This document shows positions 30,496-40,624 of a stretch of 64,000 bases of DNA, piece after piece; the stretch's first letter is position 1; each line of letters starts with the position of its first letter. The notes under the pieces are model-generated. The model searched no databases, was not told the origin of the DNA, and worked only from the letters and a program-made list of their open reading frames with translations. A program made the translations under genes and the position numbers. This stretch comes from Sulfitobacter sp. SK011 (lineage in GTDB: Bacteria; Pseudomonadota; Alphaproteobacteria; Rhodobacterales; Rhodobacteraceae). The stretch covers positions 744,001-808,000 of the forward strand of contig NZ_CP025803.1 in NCBI RefSeq assembly GCF_003352065.1, written 5' to 3'.

Positions 30496-30562
30496 CGCCT
30501 GACCATTCCACACGGGCATGGCAGGCTTGGAAGGAAACTTTGAGCCTTAAGGAGCTGCAAAG

Positions 30563-30850
30563 ATGGCATTAAAACCGCTTCATGACCGCGTGCTGGTACG
30601 CCGCACGGAGAGCGAAGAAAAAACCTCTGGTGGGTTGATCATTCCTGAGTCCGCCAAGGAAAAGCCCTCTGAGGGCGAAGTTGTCGCCACAGGCGAAGGC
30701 GCACGCAAAGACAGCGGCGAGCTGATCGAGATGGCTGTTAAAGCTGGTGATAAAATTCTGTTCGGCAAATGGTCCGGCACGGAAGTCACGCTCGAAGGTG
30801 AAGAGCTGCTGATGATGAAAGAAAGCGACATCATGGGGATCATCTCCTGA
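30563..30850 (+). CDS. groES: Co-chaperonin GroES
   Basis: 10-kDa lid of the GroEL folding chamber. 95 residues: [14 protein letters not shown] at the start, the mobile loop [15 protein letters not shown] that docks on GroEL, and the end [11 protein letters not shown]. The ribosome site AAGGAG lies 11 bases upstream. Controlled by the promoter/CIRCE pair ahead of it and followed by groEL after 72 bases. Confidence 0.98.
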   Translation: MALKPLHDRVLVRRTESEEKTSGGLIIPESAKEKPSEGEVVATGEGARKDSGELIEMAVKAGDKILFGKWSGTEVTLEGEELLMMKESDIMGIIS

Positions 30851-30892
30851 ACATAGGGGATGGCGGGTTTCTAACCTGCCCACGAACGCTGA

Positions 30893-32572
<1,680 letters not shown>

Positions 32573-32667
32573 ATGGCGGGTTCTGCATCGCAGAACCTCC
32601 TGTTGCCTATCATTCTTTCCGTCGGGAAGTTATGAGATAGGAATATCGGCCAACGTGCTTAGATAAG

Positions 32668-32698
32668 AGAGGCGCGCCAACAAACGGCGCGCCTCTTT
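32668..32698. terminator. Strong hairpin terminator between groEL and the signalling cluster
   Basis: AGAGGCGCGCC pairs fully with GGCGCGCCTCT around a 7-base loop and is followed by TTT. It lies between the convergent groEL and response-regulator genes and could stop transcription from both sides. Confidence 0.75.
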
Positions 32699-32767
32699 GC
32701 ATTTGATCGGATGAGTTCCAGCCAAAGTGCAGTCGTCAGACCCTAGTGTTTCCGCAAATTGATGCGT

Positions 32768-33202
32768 CTAAACCGGCAACTCGACGATCCTCCCATACGT
32801 TTCCAGCATATCCAGCGCGATTGCGAAAGTTTCGGATGGATTTTCTTTTACAATATATCCAGCGATGTTTCGACTATAGGCGGAGCGTACATCGTCCGGG
32901 GTGTCAGATGTGGTGAAGACAAATACCACCACTTTTGAAAGCGCAGGATCAGCGCGGATGGCATCCAGAAATTCCAACCCGCCCATGCGCGGCATATTGA
33001 GGTCGAGCATGACAATATAGGGCGGCAGCCCGGCCGATTGCATTGAGCTATTTTGGAGAAAATCAAGCGCGTCCTGACCATCAACACAAATCTCAGTGTC
33101 GTTGACGATCTTCAGTTTTCGCATGGCGCGTTGCATGGCCATAACGCTTACCTTGTCGTCATCAACGATCAGAAATTTCGCCTCTCGGGTACGTTTATGC
33201 AT
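32768..33202 (-). CDS. Single-domain response regulator (CheY/Rcp1-like)
   Basis: 144 residues, a receiver domain only. Acidic pocket FLIVDDDKVS (14-16), phosphorylation site D67 in YIVMLDLNMPRMGG, the switch threonine in FVFTTSDTP and the conserved lysine in GYIVKENPSE. The extended DLNMPRMGGLEFL form and DALDFL region are typical of receivers paired with phytochrome-type kinases. No output domain, so it probably relays phosphate or acts by protein contact. It lies 23 bases after the kinase gene, in one unit with it. Confidence 0.93.
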   Translation of the reverse strand: MHKRTREAKFLIVDDDKVSVMAMQRAMRKLKIVNDTEICVDGQDALDFLQNSSMQSAGLPPYIVMLDLNMPRMGGLEFLDAIRADPALSKVVVFVFTTSDTPDDVRSAYSRNIAGYIVKENPSETFAIALDMLETYGRIVELPV

Positions 33203-33225
33203 CGGTCTTTCCTTTTGTTAGCCGC

Positions 33226-35205
33226 TCAGGCGGCCGCAGCGCTGGTTTGGTTAACGGTCATTCTTTGGGTCTGAAACAATGGCAGCGTAATGTTGAACGA
33301 AGTCCCGCGCCGGACAGTTGGATCCGAGGTCATCTCAATCTGCCCTTTCCTGCGGGAGACCAGCTTTTTGACGATGGCGAGCCCCAGACCACTGCCTTCG
33401 ACGTCGTCGCGAGATCGCAGTGTTTGAAACAGCTCGAATACCCGCCCTTGATAGCACGCCTCGATCCCCGGCCCGTCGTCCGCGACAATCAGGACGAGCG
33501 CGTCATTCTTGATTTCAGCCGACACAGTTATTTTGCCTTCAGGGCGGTCATGATGCTTGACCGCGTTGTTCAAGAGGTTGCCAATGATTTGCTGCAGCGG
33601 TGTCAACTGGATCAAAATATCGCCATCGAAACCCTGATACTGAATGTGATAGCGGTTGTCCGGATCAGCAAAAAGCGCCTGCTCTTTTACAAGTTCGGTT
33701 AAGTTGACAGCTTCGGCATCAGGTTCGTTTTGACCGACACGTGCATAGGACAGCAGATCGTAGAGCAGTTTTTTCAACCGCTCGACCCTTTGTTGCAACA
33801 GGGCCAGGTATTCATGGCTTTGTTCACTGAGAACGCTGTCCTCATCCTCAATGGCCCAAATGGCAAGATCATGAATAGCGTGCAGGGGGGATCGCAGGTC
33901 GTGGGCCGCAATATAGGCAAATTTTTCCAGCTCAATGTTCGACCGCTGAAGGTCTTCGGCGTTGTTTCTGAAAATCACAAGCGCGCGGGCCATGTCGCCC
34001 AATTCATCTGGTCCAGATACTGAAATAGAGTGATCAAGCTCACCTTTGGCAATGGCTGACACTGAATTGTTCAACATCTGAATTCTTTGGTTGAATTGCC
34101 GATTTATGACAATCTCGTTGGTCAACGCGACTGTAATCAGAACACCCAGAAACGCGCCAGCGACAACCCAGGCAAGTTGGTAAACAGCCAAATTCAATTG
34201 CTTTGATGTGCTGTCGAGCTTCAGTAGCGTTCGCGCGACCAGATCGTCGGACATGTTCGAAATTTCAGGGATCAAGCGCAGATGTGTCGCACGATTTGCC
34301 TCGAATTCCTCCTGGAACTTCTGTTGCGACTGAAGTCGGGCAAATATGCCTGCATCTCTGGAGACGATGTCACGCAACATTGATATCTGGCTTGCAAGAT
34401 CACGCCGCGCAGCACTTGGCGGTAAATATGACAGCCGATTGATGATATCACTCAGCTTTGCATTTATCTGTAGTGGAACTCTGTCGGACTTCGCCGATCC
34501 ATTTGCCTCAACTTGGCTTCTGATCATCGAAATAACGTCATCAAGACCAAAACTGATCGCGTTTACATTCAACGAAGCGACAAAAAGTGGGTCTATCCGA
34601 TCATAGCGCGCCCTGACGTCAAATTCATTCACAGATTGTGCCGTGCGGATCAGATCATCCATCTGGTTTGTGAAGTCGAAAGCGAAATCATCAAGGATAC
34701 GGTGGCTCTTGACCTGGAGAACCAAGACCCGCCCAAGAGTTTCCTGAATTTGGTCCTGGAGTGCAAAGAGCTCAGACTTTTGCTCAAGAACATGCAACGA
34801 CGATGCTTCTGCAACGTCCAGCTGCCCTGCCAGATCGGTTGCCACCTGTCCGGAAATGTCGAAATTGTTCAACGCATTGAGGTTCTGACGAACGATTTCG
34901 GTCTTTCTTCTAATCTCAGACTTCGCATTGATCAGATCGGAAGCAGATTGGTATGAAGTGATGTTCTCTAGCACCAAGAACATTGCGCTCAGACTTCTTT
35001 CTGTACTTTGCGCAACAGTCAGCATCGGCAGGGCAGATGTGCTTAACTCATTGTGCGCATTGAGAATTGTCTTGGCTTGAAGCATGGCGGTGATGCCAGC
35101 AACGGCTGTTACCAACCCAATCGAGATAAACACAATCCGCAACCGGATTGCGATTCTATGGGTCTGGTCAAACAGACCTGTCTTTTGTGAATGCAGCTTT
35201 CTCAT
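33226..35205 (-). CDS. Membrane sensor histidine kinase
   Basis: 659 residues. Membrane helices at about 21-43 and 341-362 enclose a helical periplasmic sensor of about 300 residues (44-340). HAMP follows at 363-415, then the phosphoacceptor H435 in AAHDLRSPLHAI, the N box GNLLNNAVKHHD, the G boxes DDGPGIE and GSGLGLAIV, and the end of the ATPase domain. The dimerisation domain resembles the phytochrome-type group and also the neighbouring soluble kinase. It is transcribed with the receiver gene and divergently from the solute-binding protein, which may supply its periplasmic signal (inference). The DNA looks AT-richer than that of the flanking genes. Confidence 0.92.
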   Translation of the reverse strand: MRKLHSQKTGLFDQTHRIAIRLRIVFISIGLVTAVAGITAMLQAKTILNAHNELSTSALPMLTVAQSTERSLSAMFLVLENITSYQSASDLINAKSEIRRKTEIVRQNLNALNNFDISGQVATDLAGQLDVAEASSLHVLEQKSELFALQDQIQETLGRVLVLQVKSHRILDDFAFDFTNQMDDLIRTAQSVNEFDVRARYDRIDPLFVASLNVNAISFGLDDVISMIRSQVEANGSAKSDRVPLQINAKLSDIINRLSYLPPSAARRDLASQISMLRDIVSRDAGIFARLQSQQKFQEEFEANRATHLRLIPEISNMSDDLVARTLLKLDSTSKQLNLAVYQLAWVVAGAFLGVLITVALTNEIVINRQFNQRIQMLNNSVSAIAKGELDHSISVSGPDELGDMARALVIFRNNAEDLQRSNIELEKFAYIAAHDLRSPLHAIHDLAIWAIEDEDSVLSEQSHEYLALLQQRVERLKKLLYDLLSYARVGQNEPDAEAVNLTELVKEQALFADPDNRYHIQYQGFDGDILIQLTPLQQIIGNLLNNAVKHHDRPEGKITVSAEIKNDALVLIVADDGPGIEACYQGRVFELFQTLRSRDDVEGSGLGLAIVKKLVSRRKGQIEMTSDPTVRRGTSFNITLPLFQTQRMTVNQTSAAAA

Positions 35206-35228
35206 GGGATTTGCTTAAGGCGCGTCGA

Positions 35229-35243
35229 TTAAGGTCATCTTAA
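35229..35243. promoter_or_regulatory. CtrA-type binding site
   Basis: TTAA-GGTCATC-TTAA, an exact TTAA-N7-TTAA match, in the 80-base divergent region between the kinase gene and the binding-protein gene. A further TTAAGG half-site lies at 35215. CtrA is a general alphaproteobacterial regulator; binding here is a prediction. Confidence 0.5.
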
Positions 35244-35285
35244 AAAATCGACTTTAGATACGCAGCAACCCAAAGGATGTGTTTT

Positions 35286-36773
35286 ATGCCGCCAAATGTT
35301 TCGTGTGTCCCCATCTTAACCCGCCGTTCTGCTGTTGCTGGGGCAATAGGCTGCGTTGCGACGCTTGCATGTGGCGTGTCCCCGAACGCCGCGAACAGCG
35401 GGCCAATTGGTGAATCTCTTGACCAAAAGGTGGTTCGAACGGTACGGGCGAAATATCCAAATTTCTCGAGATCACTGGCCGTGCTTATCCCAAATGGCTC
35501 TCGCGCAAATCTAACACCGCTGGTCGCTGCGTTTGAAGCGGCTACAGCGGTGAAAATCGAGCTGTTTGAAGTCGATACCAATGGTATCAATGCGGAGTTA
35601 ATGCTGGACACTATGGTAGATGGCCGCAGGTATGACGTTGCTTTACCAGCCACTTTCGGACTGTCAGACCTGATTTTGGCGCAAGCGGTTCAGCCACTCG
35701 ATGCATTCCTGCAAAGTTATGAGCCAGGCGATTTTCGGCAAGACATTCTGTTTGATATCGGAGATCATTCAGAAGGGTCCACGTTTGGTTTCCAGACCGA
35801 CGGTGACGCCTATTTAATGTTCTATAACAATGGAATGTTGAACAATGCGGATTTCCAAAAGGCCTATCAGGATCAATTTGGCATAGACTTGTCCTTGCCC
35901 CTGACCTGGACCGAACTTGACCGACAAATGGCGTTCTTTCACGACCCAGATCGGGGAAAATTTGGCGGGGCGTTGTTTCGGACGCCCCAGTATTTGGTTT
36001 GGGAGTGGTGGCTGAGGCTCCATGGTAAAGGGGTCTGGCCCCTGTCGCCGGAAATGACCCCGCAGATATCAGGTGATGCAGGGGTCTCGGCGCTCGAAGA
36101 GATGATCACGGCGACCAAACACCTGGTTCCCGGCTCGGATTCCCGGGGTATTTTCGAGAACTGGGAAAGATACGGACGCGGCGATATCTATGCAAACATC
36201 GGCTGGGGAGGCACACAAAAATACCTCAATGGCCCAAAGTCGAACGTGCGTGGCCAGCTGTCGTTTGGCCCGACGCCTGGTGGTCAATTTGGTGAAAAAA
36301 TAGTGCCGATGCCCTACTTCAATTGGGGTTGGAACTATGTTGTCAGCACTGCGTCTGCGGACCCGGAGTTGGCGTATCTGTTCTGCCTTTTTGCGTCCAG
36401 CCCGACCATGTCAACACGCGCTGTCCGGCAAGTGGATGGGTTTTTTGATCCCTTCCGACCCGAGCACTATGCCGACGCCGGGATTATTGAAGCCTATTCA
36501 AAACCGTTCCTGAAAGTGCACCGCGCAGCGCTGGAAGGGGCGATTCCAGATTTTTATCTAAAGCGCCAATCCGAGTACTTCAGCGCCTTGGCCGCAGGAT
36601 TGGATGAGGCGTTACAAGGAGAGGTCACGCCGCAGATCGCCCTTAGCCGGGTGGCACAAAGCTGGGAATTGATCACCAGTCACACAGGCCGCGCAGGTCA
36701 AATCTCTCAATGGCAGCGGCTGCGTGCGCAATATCCGGCGGCAGTGCGCGCTGTTCTGCATGACTTGGTTTAG
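35286..36773 (+). CDS. Orphan extracellular solute-binding protein
   Basis: 495 residues. The N-terminal twin-arginine-like stretch LTRRSAVAGAIG leads into a hydrophobic segment ending TLACG, so it is exported, perhaps as a lipoprotein. The body fits the family 1 binding-protein pattern: SLAVLIPNGS, YDVALPATFGLSDLI, a sugar-site-like NIGWGGTQKYL, and the late FDPFRPEHY. ATG 35286 has AAAGGA at a good distance; ATG 35277 sits directly on it. No permease or ATPase gene is nearby; it lies instead between two histidine kinases, suggesting that it senses a ligand for signalling rather than transport (inference). Confidence 0.83.
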   Translation: MPPNVSCVPILTRRSAVAGAIGCVATLACGVSPNAANSGPIGESLDQKVVRTVRAKYPNFSRSLAVLIPNGSRANLTPLVAAFEAATAVKIELFEVDTNGINAELMLDTMVDGRRYDVALPATFGLSDLILAQAVQPLDAFLQSYEPGDFRQDILFDIGDHSEGSTFGFQTDGDAYLMFYNNGMLNNADFQKAYQDQFGIDLSLPLTWTELDRQMAFFHDPDRGKFGGALFRTPQYLVWEWWLRLHGKGVWPLSPEMTPQISGDAGVSALEEMITATKHLVPGSDSRGIFENWERYGRGDIYANIGWGGTQKYLNGPKSNVRGQLSFGPTPGGQFGEKIVPMPYFNWGWNYVVSTASADPELAYLFCLFASSPTMSTRAVRQVDGFFDPFRPEHYADAGIIEAYSKPFLKVHRAALEGAIPDFYLKRQSEYFSALAAGLDEALQGEVTPQIALSRVAQSWELITSHTGRAGQISQWQRLRAQYPAAVRAVLHDLV

Positions 36774-36885
36774 CATGAAAAATTTTCAGAATTGATCATC
36801 AACGCTAGCGATCGTTTTTTCTGCATTAAGGGAAATTCAAGATTGGCCCACTAACCAGAGTATACCCAAGAGCGAAGGCAATCGG

Positions 36886-37635
36886 ATGCAAGCGAATTCC
36901 CCATCAGCCCAAACTGCAATACAACAAGATACGCGGTCACAAGTAGGTCCATCCCAGGATATGGAGGATTTTATCTATCTGATCAGCCACGATGTGCGCA
37001 GCTCTGTGAGGGCATTGCTTGAGTTACCACAATGGATTGCCGAAGACCTTGAAGAGGCTGGATTCAAAGTCGATGGTCAGGTGGCGTCATCCATCGAACT
37101 GATGAACCGCCACACCGGTCGGCTGGACCGTATGCTTGTTGACTTGCTGACATTCTCGCGCATTGGCCGGATGCAATCTGTTTGTTCTGTTGATTTGGAA
37201 ACGGCCCTTGACGAGGTCATGGAAGAAATCAAACTTCCGTCGGGGTTTACGCTCATACGTGCGCTGGAATGTGAACATATCCTCATTGGTGATCGTGATA
37301 TTCTAACTTTGTTCAACGCACTGATTACAAATGCGATCAAACACCATGAAAAGTCGACGGGTCGGATTGTTGTCGCATCGCGGCGCGCAGGTCCTGAGAT
37401 GATCATTTCGGTTTGTGATGACGGTCCGGGCATCCCTGAGGAATTTCATGACCGGATATTGGGTCCAATGACGACCCTACGCCCCCGCGACGAGGTCGAA
37501 GGCAGCGGAATGGGGCTGGCGAATGTGAGCAAGATTGCAACGCTCTATAGGGGCACAGTGGCGGTGCTTCCGTCGTCGTACGGATGCGGCGTTTGCATCG
37601 AAATCAAATTGCCGGGCAACATTTCCGTTGCTTGA
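36886..37635 (+). CDS. Soluble histidine kinase without sensor domain
   Basis: 249 residues with no membrane helix. After a short hydrophilic lead comes the phosphoacceptor H35 in LISHDVRSSVRALLELPQWI, the pair RLDRMLVDLLTFSRIGR, the N box LITNAIKHHE, then CDDGPGIPEEF and GSGMGLANV. It lacks PAS, GAF or HAMP domains, so its input must come from a partner. The dimerisation domain parallels that of the membrane kinase 1.7 kb away. It lies 112 bases after the binding-protein gene and before a response regulator. Confidence 0.92.
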   Translation: MQANSPSAQTAIQQDTRSQVGPSQDMEDFIYLISHDVRSSVRALLELPQWIAEDLEEAGFKVDGQVASSIELMNRHTGRLDRMLVDLLTFSRIGRMQSVCSVDLETALDEVMEEIKLPSGFTLIRALECEHILIGDRDILTLFNALITNAIKHHEKSTGRIVVASRRAGPEMIISVCDDGPGIPEEFHDRILGPMTTLRPRDEVEGSGMGLANVSKIATLYRGTVAVLPSSYGCGVCIEIKLPGNISVA

Positions 37636-37748
37636 TCCTGAACGGCGACTTTTAAGAAAATGGTTGGGAAATCAAGCAATCTGGGCGGCTTTCGTTAATA
37701 ATTTCTCATGTTACGTGATGCACGCTCAAGCATAGATTTTTGATTTGG

Positions 37749-38426
37749 ATGAGTGGGAAAATGTTTCAAGAAATGCCGTCAAACGAAATAGGGCCGATTG
37801 CGATGCCTCCGCATAAACCTATCCGCGCATTGCTATTGGACGATAGCAATTTCGACCGTGAACGGATCAGACGGATGAGCAGCAAGACGGAATTGGGCGT
37901 CCATCTGGACGAGGTGGGCAGCATTGAGGAACTCGATACTGCCGTACGGCGGGCCAGCTATGATTTGATCATGATTGATTATCGCCTGCCGGTTGGCGAT
38001 GGCATGAAAGCCTTGTCTCACATCCTGGATGATCCATTGAACCGGGATGCGGGCAAGATCATGATCACCGGTGACGCGGCGGTCGATACGGCTGTGCAGG
38101 CCATGCGCGGGGGGTGTCATGATTTTCTGACCAAAGAAAGCATGAATACTGATATCTTGCGCGAGGCAATGCTCAACGCGATGACCGTTGCGCGGCAGAG
38201 AATACAGATGCAAATGCAAACTGAACATCAACGCGACATCATAAGGCAGGGTTTGATTGCGGCGCTGAATGATACTGAGATTCAAGGAAATGTGGTGTCC
38301 ATGATCCGCCAACAATTGGCGCAGACGCCTGGTAATCAACCCAGACCAATGCCAGGGTTGGATGTCAGTGAGATCGACGCTTTGTTGGCTGGCTTCGCAG
38401 ATGAGGATGAATTCGTATTTCATTGA
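37749..38426 (+). CDS. Response regulator with undefined C-terminal region
   Basis: 225 residues from ATG 37749. Receiver at about 25-145: RALLLDDSNFDRERI, phosphorylation site D77 in IMIDYRLPVGDG, MITGDAAVDTAVQAM, and the lysine in HDFLTKESM. The remaining 80 residues (IQMQMQTEHQRD..., ending EDEFVFH) are helical and match no output domain that I know; no DNA-binding or enzymatic motif is seen. ATG 37761 is a possible later start. Probably the partner of the kinase just upstream. Confidence 0.88.
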   Translation: MSGKMFQEMPSNEIGPIAMPPHKPIRALLLDDSNFDRERIRRMSSKTELGVHLDEVGSIEELDTAVRRASYDLIMIDYRLPVGDGMKALSHILDDPLNRDAGKIMITGDAAVDTAVQAMRGGCHDFLTKESMNTDILREAMLNAMTVARQRIQMQMQTEHQRDIIRQGLIAALNDTEIQGNVVSMIRQQLAQTPGNQPRPMPGLDVSEIDALLAGFADEDEFVFH

Positions 38427-38495
38427 CCTAAATCGGGCTGCATGAAAGCTGAATTGCCTCTTGGCGGGTGATTTTAGAACAGCTAAGCCGTAACC

Positions 38496-39344
38496 ATGCA
38501 ACTCGCTATTCTGACCTTTTTCACGATGGTAGCCTTTGCCGCTAATTCCATCCTGACACGGACGGCGATTGATGGATCCCATATTGACCCATCCGGATTT
38601 GCCATTGTCAGGGTTCTCTCAGGTGCCGTTGTGCTTGGGATGATAATTAGCGTCCGTGGTGGGGGCCTCCCATTGCTGCGACGCAATCGTCTTCCCGGCG
38701 CTGCAAGCCTCACGGTATATATGATTGCTTTTTCTTTGGCATATCTGACGCTTGACGCCGGATTGGGCGCGCTGATCTTGTTTGGCGTGGTTCAGATCAC
38801 AATGCTCGTGCACGGTGCCTTTTGGGGTGCCACGCCCACCCGACGTCAAATCACCGGGGCCGCCATCGCGTTTGTCGGGCTGTTGATCGCATTATGGCCA
38901 GGGCCCGGTGGGACGACAGATCCGGTTGGCGCAACACTGATGGTTTTTGCCGGCTTGGGTTGGGCGATCTATACGATCATTGGCCGTACTTCGTCTGATC
39001 CGCTGGCCGCAACATCTGCGAATTTCTTACTTTGCTTGCCGCTGATGCTGATCTTTCTCGCTGGAACGGGCCTTACGTTCAGTGCAATTGGCATAGCGCT
39101 GGGTGTTGTCTGCGGGGGGCTCACATCCGGTTTGGGTTATGCTTTGTGGTACTCTGTATTGCCAAAACTGGATGGCGCGACGGCTGCTATTGTTCAACTC
39201 AGCGTTCCGATTATTGCCATTCTCGCCGGTGCCGTGTTTCTGGGTGAGGGGATCGGCCTGTTGGTGATCCTGTCGGCGTCTCTTGTGGTTGGTGGCATTG
39301 GTTGGGCGGTCAGCGCACGATCTCTTCCAAGGGATCATACATAA
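38496..39344 (+). CDS. EamA/DMT family transporter
   Basis: 282 residues with about ten hydrophobic helices in two EamA repeats, e.g. LTFFTMVAFAANSILTR at the start and PIIAILAGAVFLGEGI near the end of the second repeat. The drug/metabolite transporter superfamily exports amino acids, nucleosides and other small molecules; the substrate cannot be told. Its last 35 bases overlap the opposite-strand NUDIX gene. Confidence 0.9.
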   Translation: MQLAILTFFTMVAFAANSILTRTAIDGSHIDPSGFAIVRVLSGAVVLGMIISVRGGGLPLLRRNRLPGAASLTVYMIAFSLAYLTLDAGLGALILFGVVQITMLVHGAFWGATPTRRQITGAAIAFVGLLIALWPGPGGTTDPVGATLMVFAGLGWAIYTIIGRTSSDPLAATSANFLLCLPLMLIFLAGTGLTFSAIGIALGVVCGGLTSGLGYALWYSVLPKLDGATAAIVQLSVPIIAILAGAVFLGEGIGLLVILSASLVVGGIGWAVSARSLPRDHT

Positions 39345-39765
39345 CCGCACCCGCGTCACCAAATGCAACGGCACGCAGGCTATCAGGTTTGTGGTGCATA
39401 TCCTTAAGTTCCGCCGCCGTCACCCAGCGCCACTCGGACACGATGGCTTCTTTGTCTTTCCAATCAGGATCAACTTGCGCTGATCCATCCACCACGCAGT
39501 GAAAGTAGATGTCGACCTGATGAAAGCCGCTGGCCGGGTCATGGAATTCATTCACCAAACAGGGCGCGCCCACTGTGATGTGCAGTCCGGTTTCCTCAAA
39601 GACTTCGCGGCGCAAGTTGTCGGGCAATGACGCGCCGGTTTCCACACCCCCGCCCGGCGCGCACATCAATGCACTTTGCCCATCAGGATAGGCATTGACC
39701 AACAACAACCGCCCCTCATGTTTCAAAATGGCACGCACGGCAACACGCGGAGATTTGAGGCGCAT
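39310..39765 (-). CDS. NUDIX hydrolase
   Basis: 151 residues with the NUDIX box G-x5-E-x7-R-E-V-x-E-E-T-G (about 39-61), which binds Mg and cleaves nucleoside diphosphates linked to another moiety. The box begins GGGVETGAS and ends REVFEETGL. The substrate could be oxidised nucleotides, sugar nucleotides or dinucleotide polyphosphates. It converges with and overlaps the transporter gene. Confidence 0.92.
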   Translation of the reverse strand: MRLKSPRVAVRAILKHEGRLLLVNAYPDGQSALMCAPGGGVETGASLPDNLRREVFEETGLHITVGAPCLVNEFHDPASGFHQVDIYFHCVVDGSAQVDPDWKDKEAIVSEWRWVTAAELKDMHHKPDSLRAVAFGDAGAVMYDPLEEIVR

Positions 39766-39835
39766 GGTCAGACTTTCGCTAGGTAATTGCGGACCAGCAT
39801 TTCACAGCCCGCCAATTCAGTCTATCTGATGTGCT

Positions 39836-40624
39836 ATGTATATCCGCATCATCCTCATTGCCGCGTCATTTTTGTGCTTGCCGCTTGCCGCGCAGTCACA
39901 AGAACGCTGCGTTGTCTTGCTGCATGGGTTGGCACGGACAGAAACGTCTTTTGCTCTGATGGAAGCCGCGTTGGAAACCGAAAAGTTTCGCGTGGTGCGC
40001 CCCGGTTATCCATCCACCGAGGCACCGATAGAATCACTGGTGAAACAGACTTTGCCGGATGCGGTCGCAGAGTGCGGAACAGACAAGGTTGATTTCGTGA
40101 CCCATTCGATGGGGGGCATTCTGGTCCGCCAGTGGGTGGCGGAGGTGGGCGCGTCGCGCGTTGGGCGTGTTGTGATGTTGGCACCGCCCAATCACGGTAG
40201 CGAAGTTGTTGATGAGTTAGGTGACATCGGCGCATTCGACTGGATCAACGGCCCGGCAGGCGCGCAGATGGGAACGGGACCAGACTCGTTACCGCGCAAA
40301 TTGCCCCCCGCAAATTTTTCATTGGGCGTGATAGCAGGGTCGCAATCGCTCAACCCATATTTTTCGAGCGTGTTGCCGGGTGCCGATGATGGCAAAGTTT
40401 CGGTGGAATCCACCAAATTGAAGGGCATGACAGATCATCTGGTGTTGCCGGTCACACATACCTTCATGATGAACAACCCGCGGGTCATCGCGCAAACGAT
40501 GGCCTTTCTGAACACCGGGCATTTCGTTCGCAACATGACGTTTATCGACGGTGTTTTCGACTCCCTGGGGTGTCCCAACGGCGATTGTCTGCCGGGGATA
40601 GATGGTTCCGATGAGAAGCCTTGA
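39836..40624 (+). CDS. Secreted alpha/beta hydrolase (lipase-like)
   Basis: 262 residues with a signal peptide (about 1-21, LPLAAQSQ). [14 protein letters not shown] gives the HG oxyanion motif, and the nucleophile serine lies in [12 protein letters not shown]. The late histidine in [10 protein letters not shown] is the likely catalytic base. Similar to periplasmic lipases/acetyltransferases with an alpha/beta fold; the substrate is unknown. Its 3' end overlaps the start of phnM by 23 bases in another frame. Confidence 0.85.
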   Translation: MYIRIILIAASFLCLPLAAQSQERCVVLLHGLARTETSFALMEAALETEKFRVVRPGYPSTEAPIESLVKQTLPDAVAECGTDKVDFVTHSMGGILVRQWVAEVGASRVGRVVMLAPPNHGSEVVDELGDIGAFDWINGPAGAQMGTGPDSLPRKLPPANFSLGVIAGSQSLNPYFSSVLPGADDGKVSVESTKLKGMTDHLVLPVTHTFMMNNPRVIAQTMAFLNTGHFVRNMTFIDGVFDSLGCPNGDCLPGIDGSDEKP

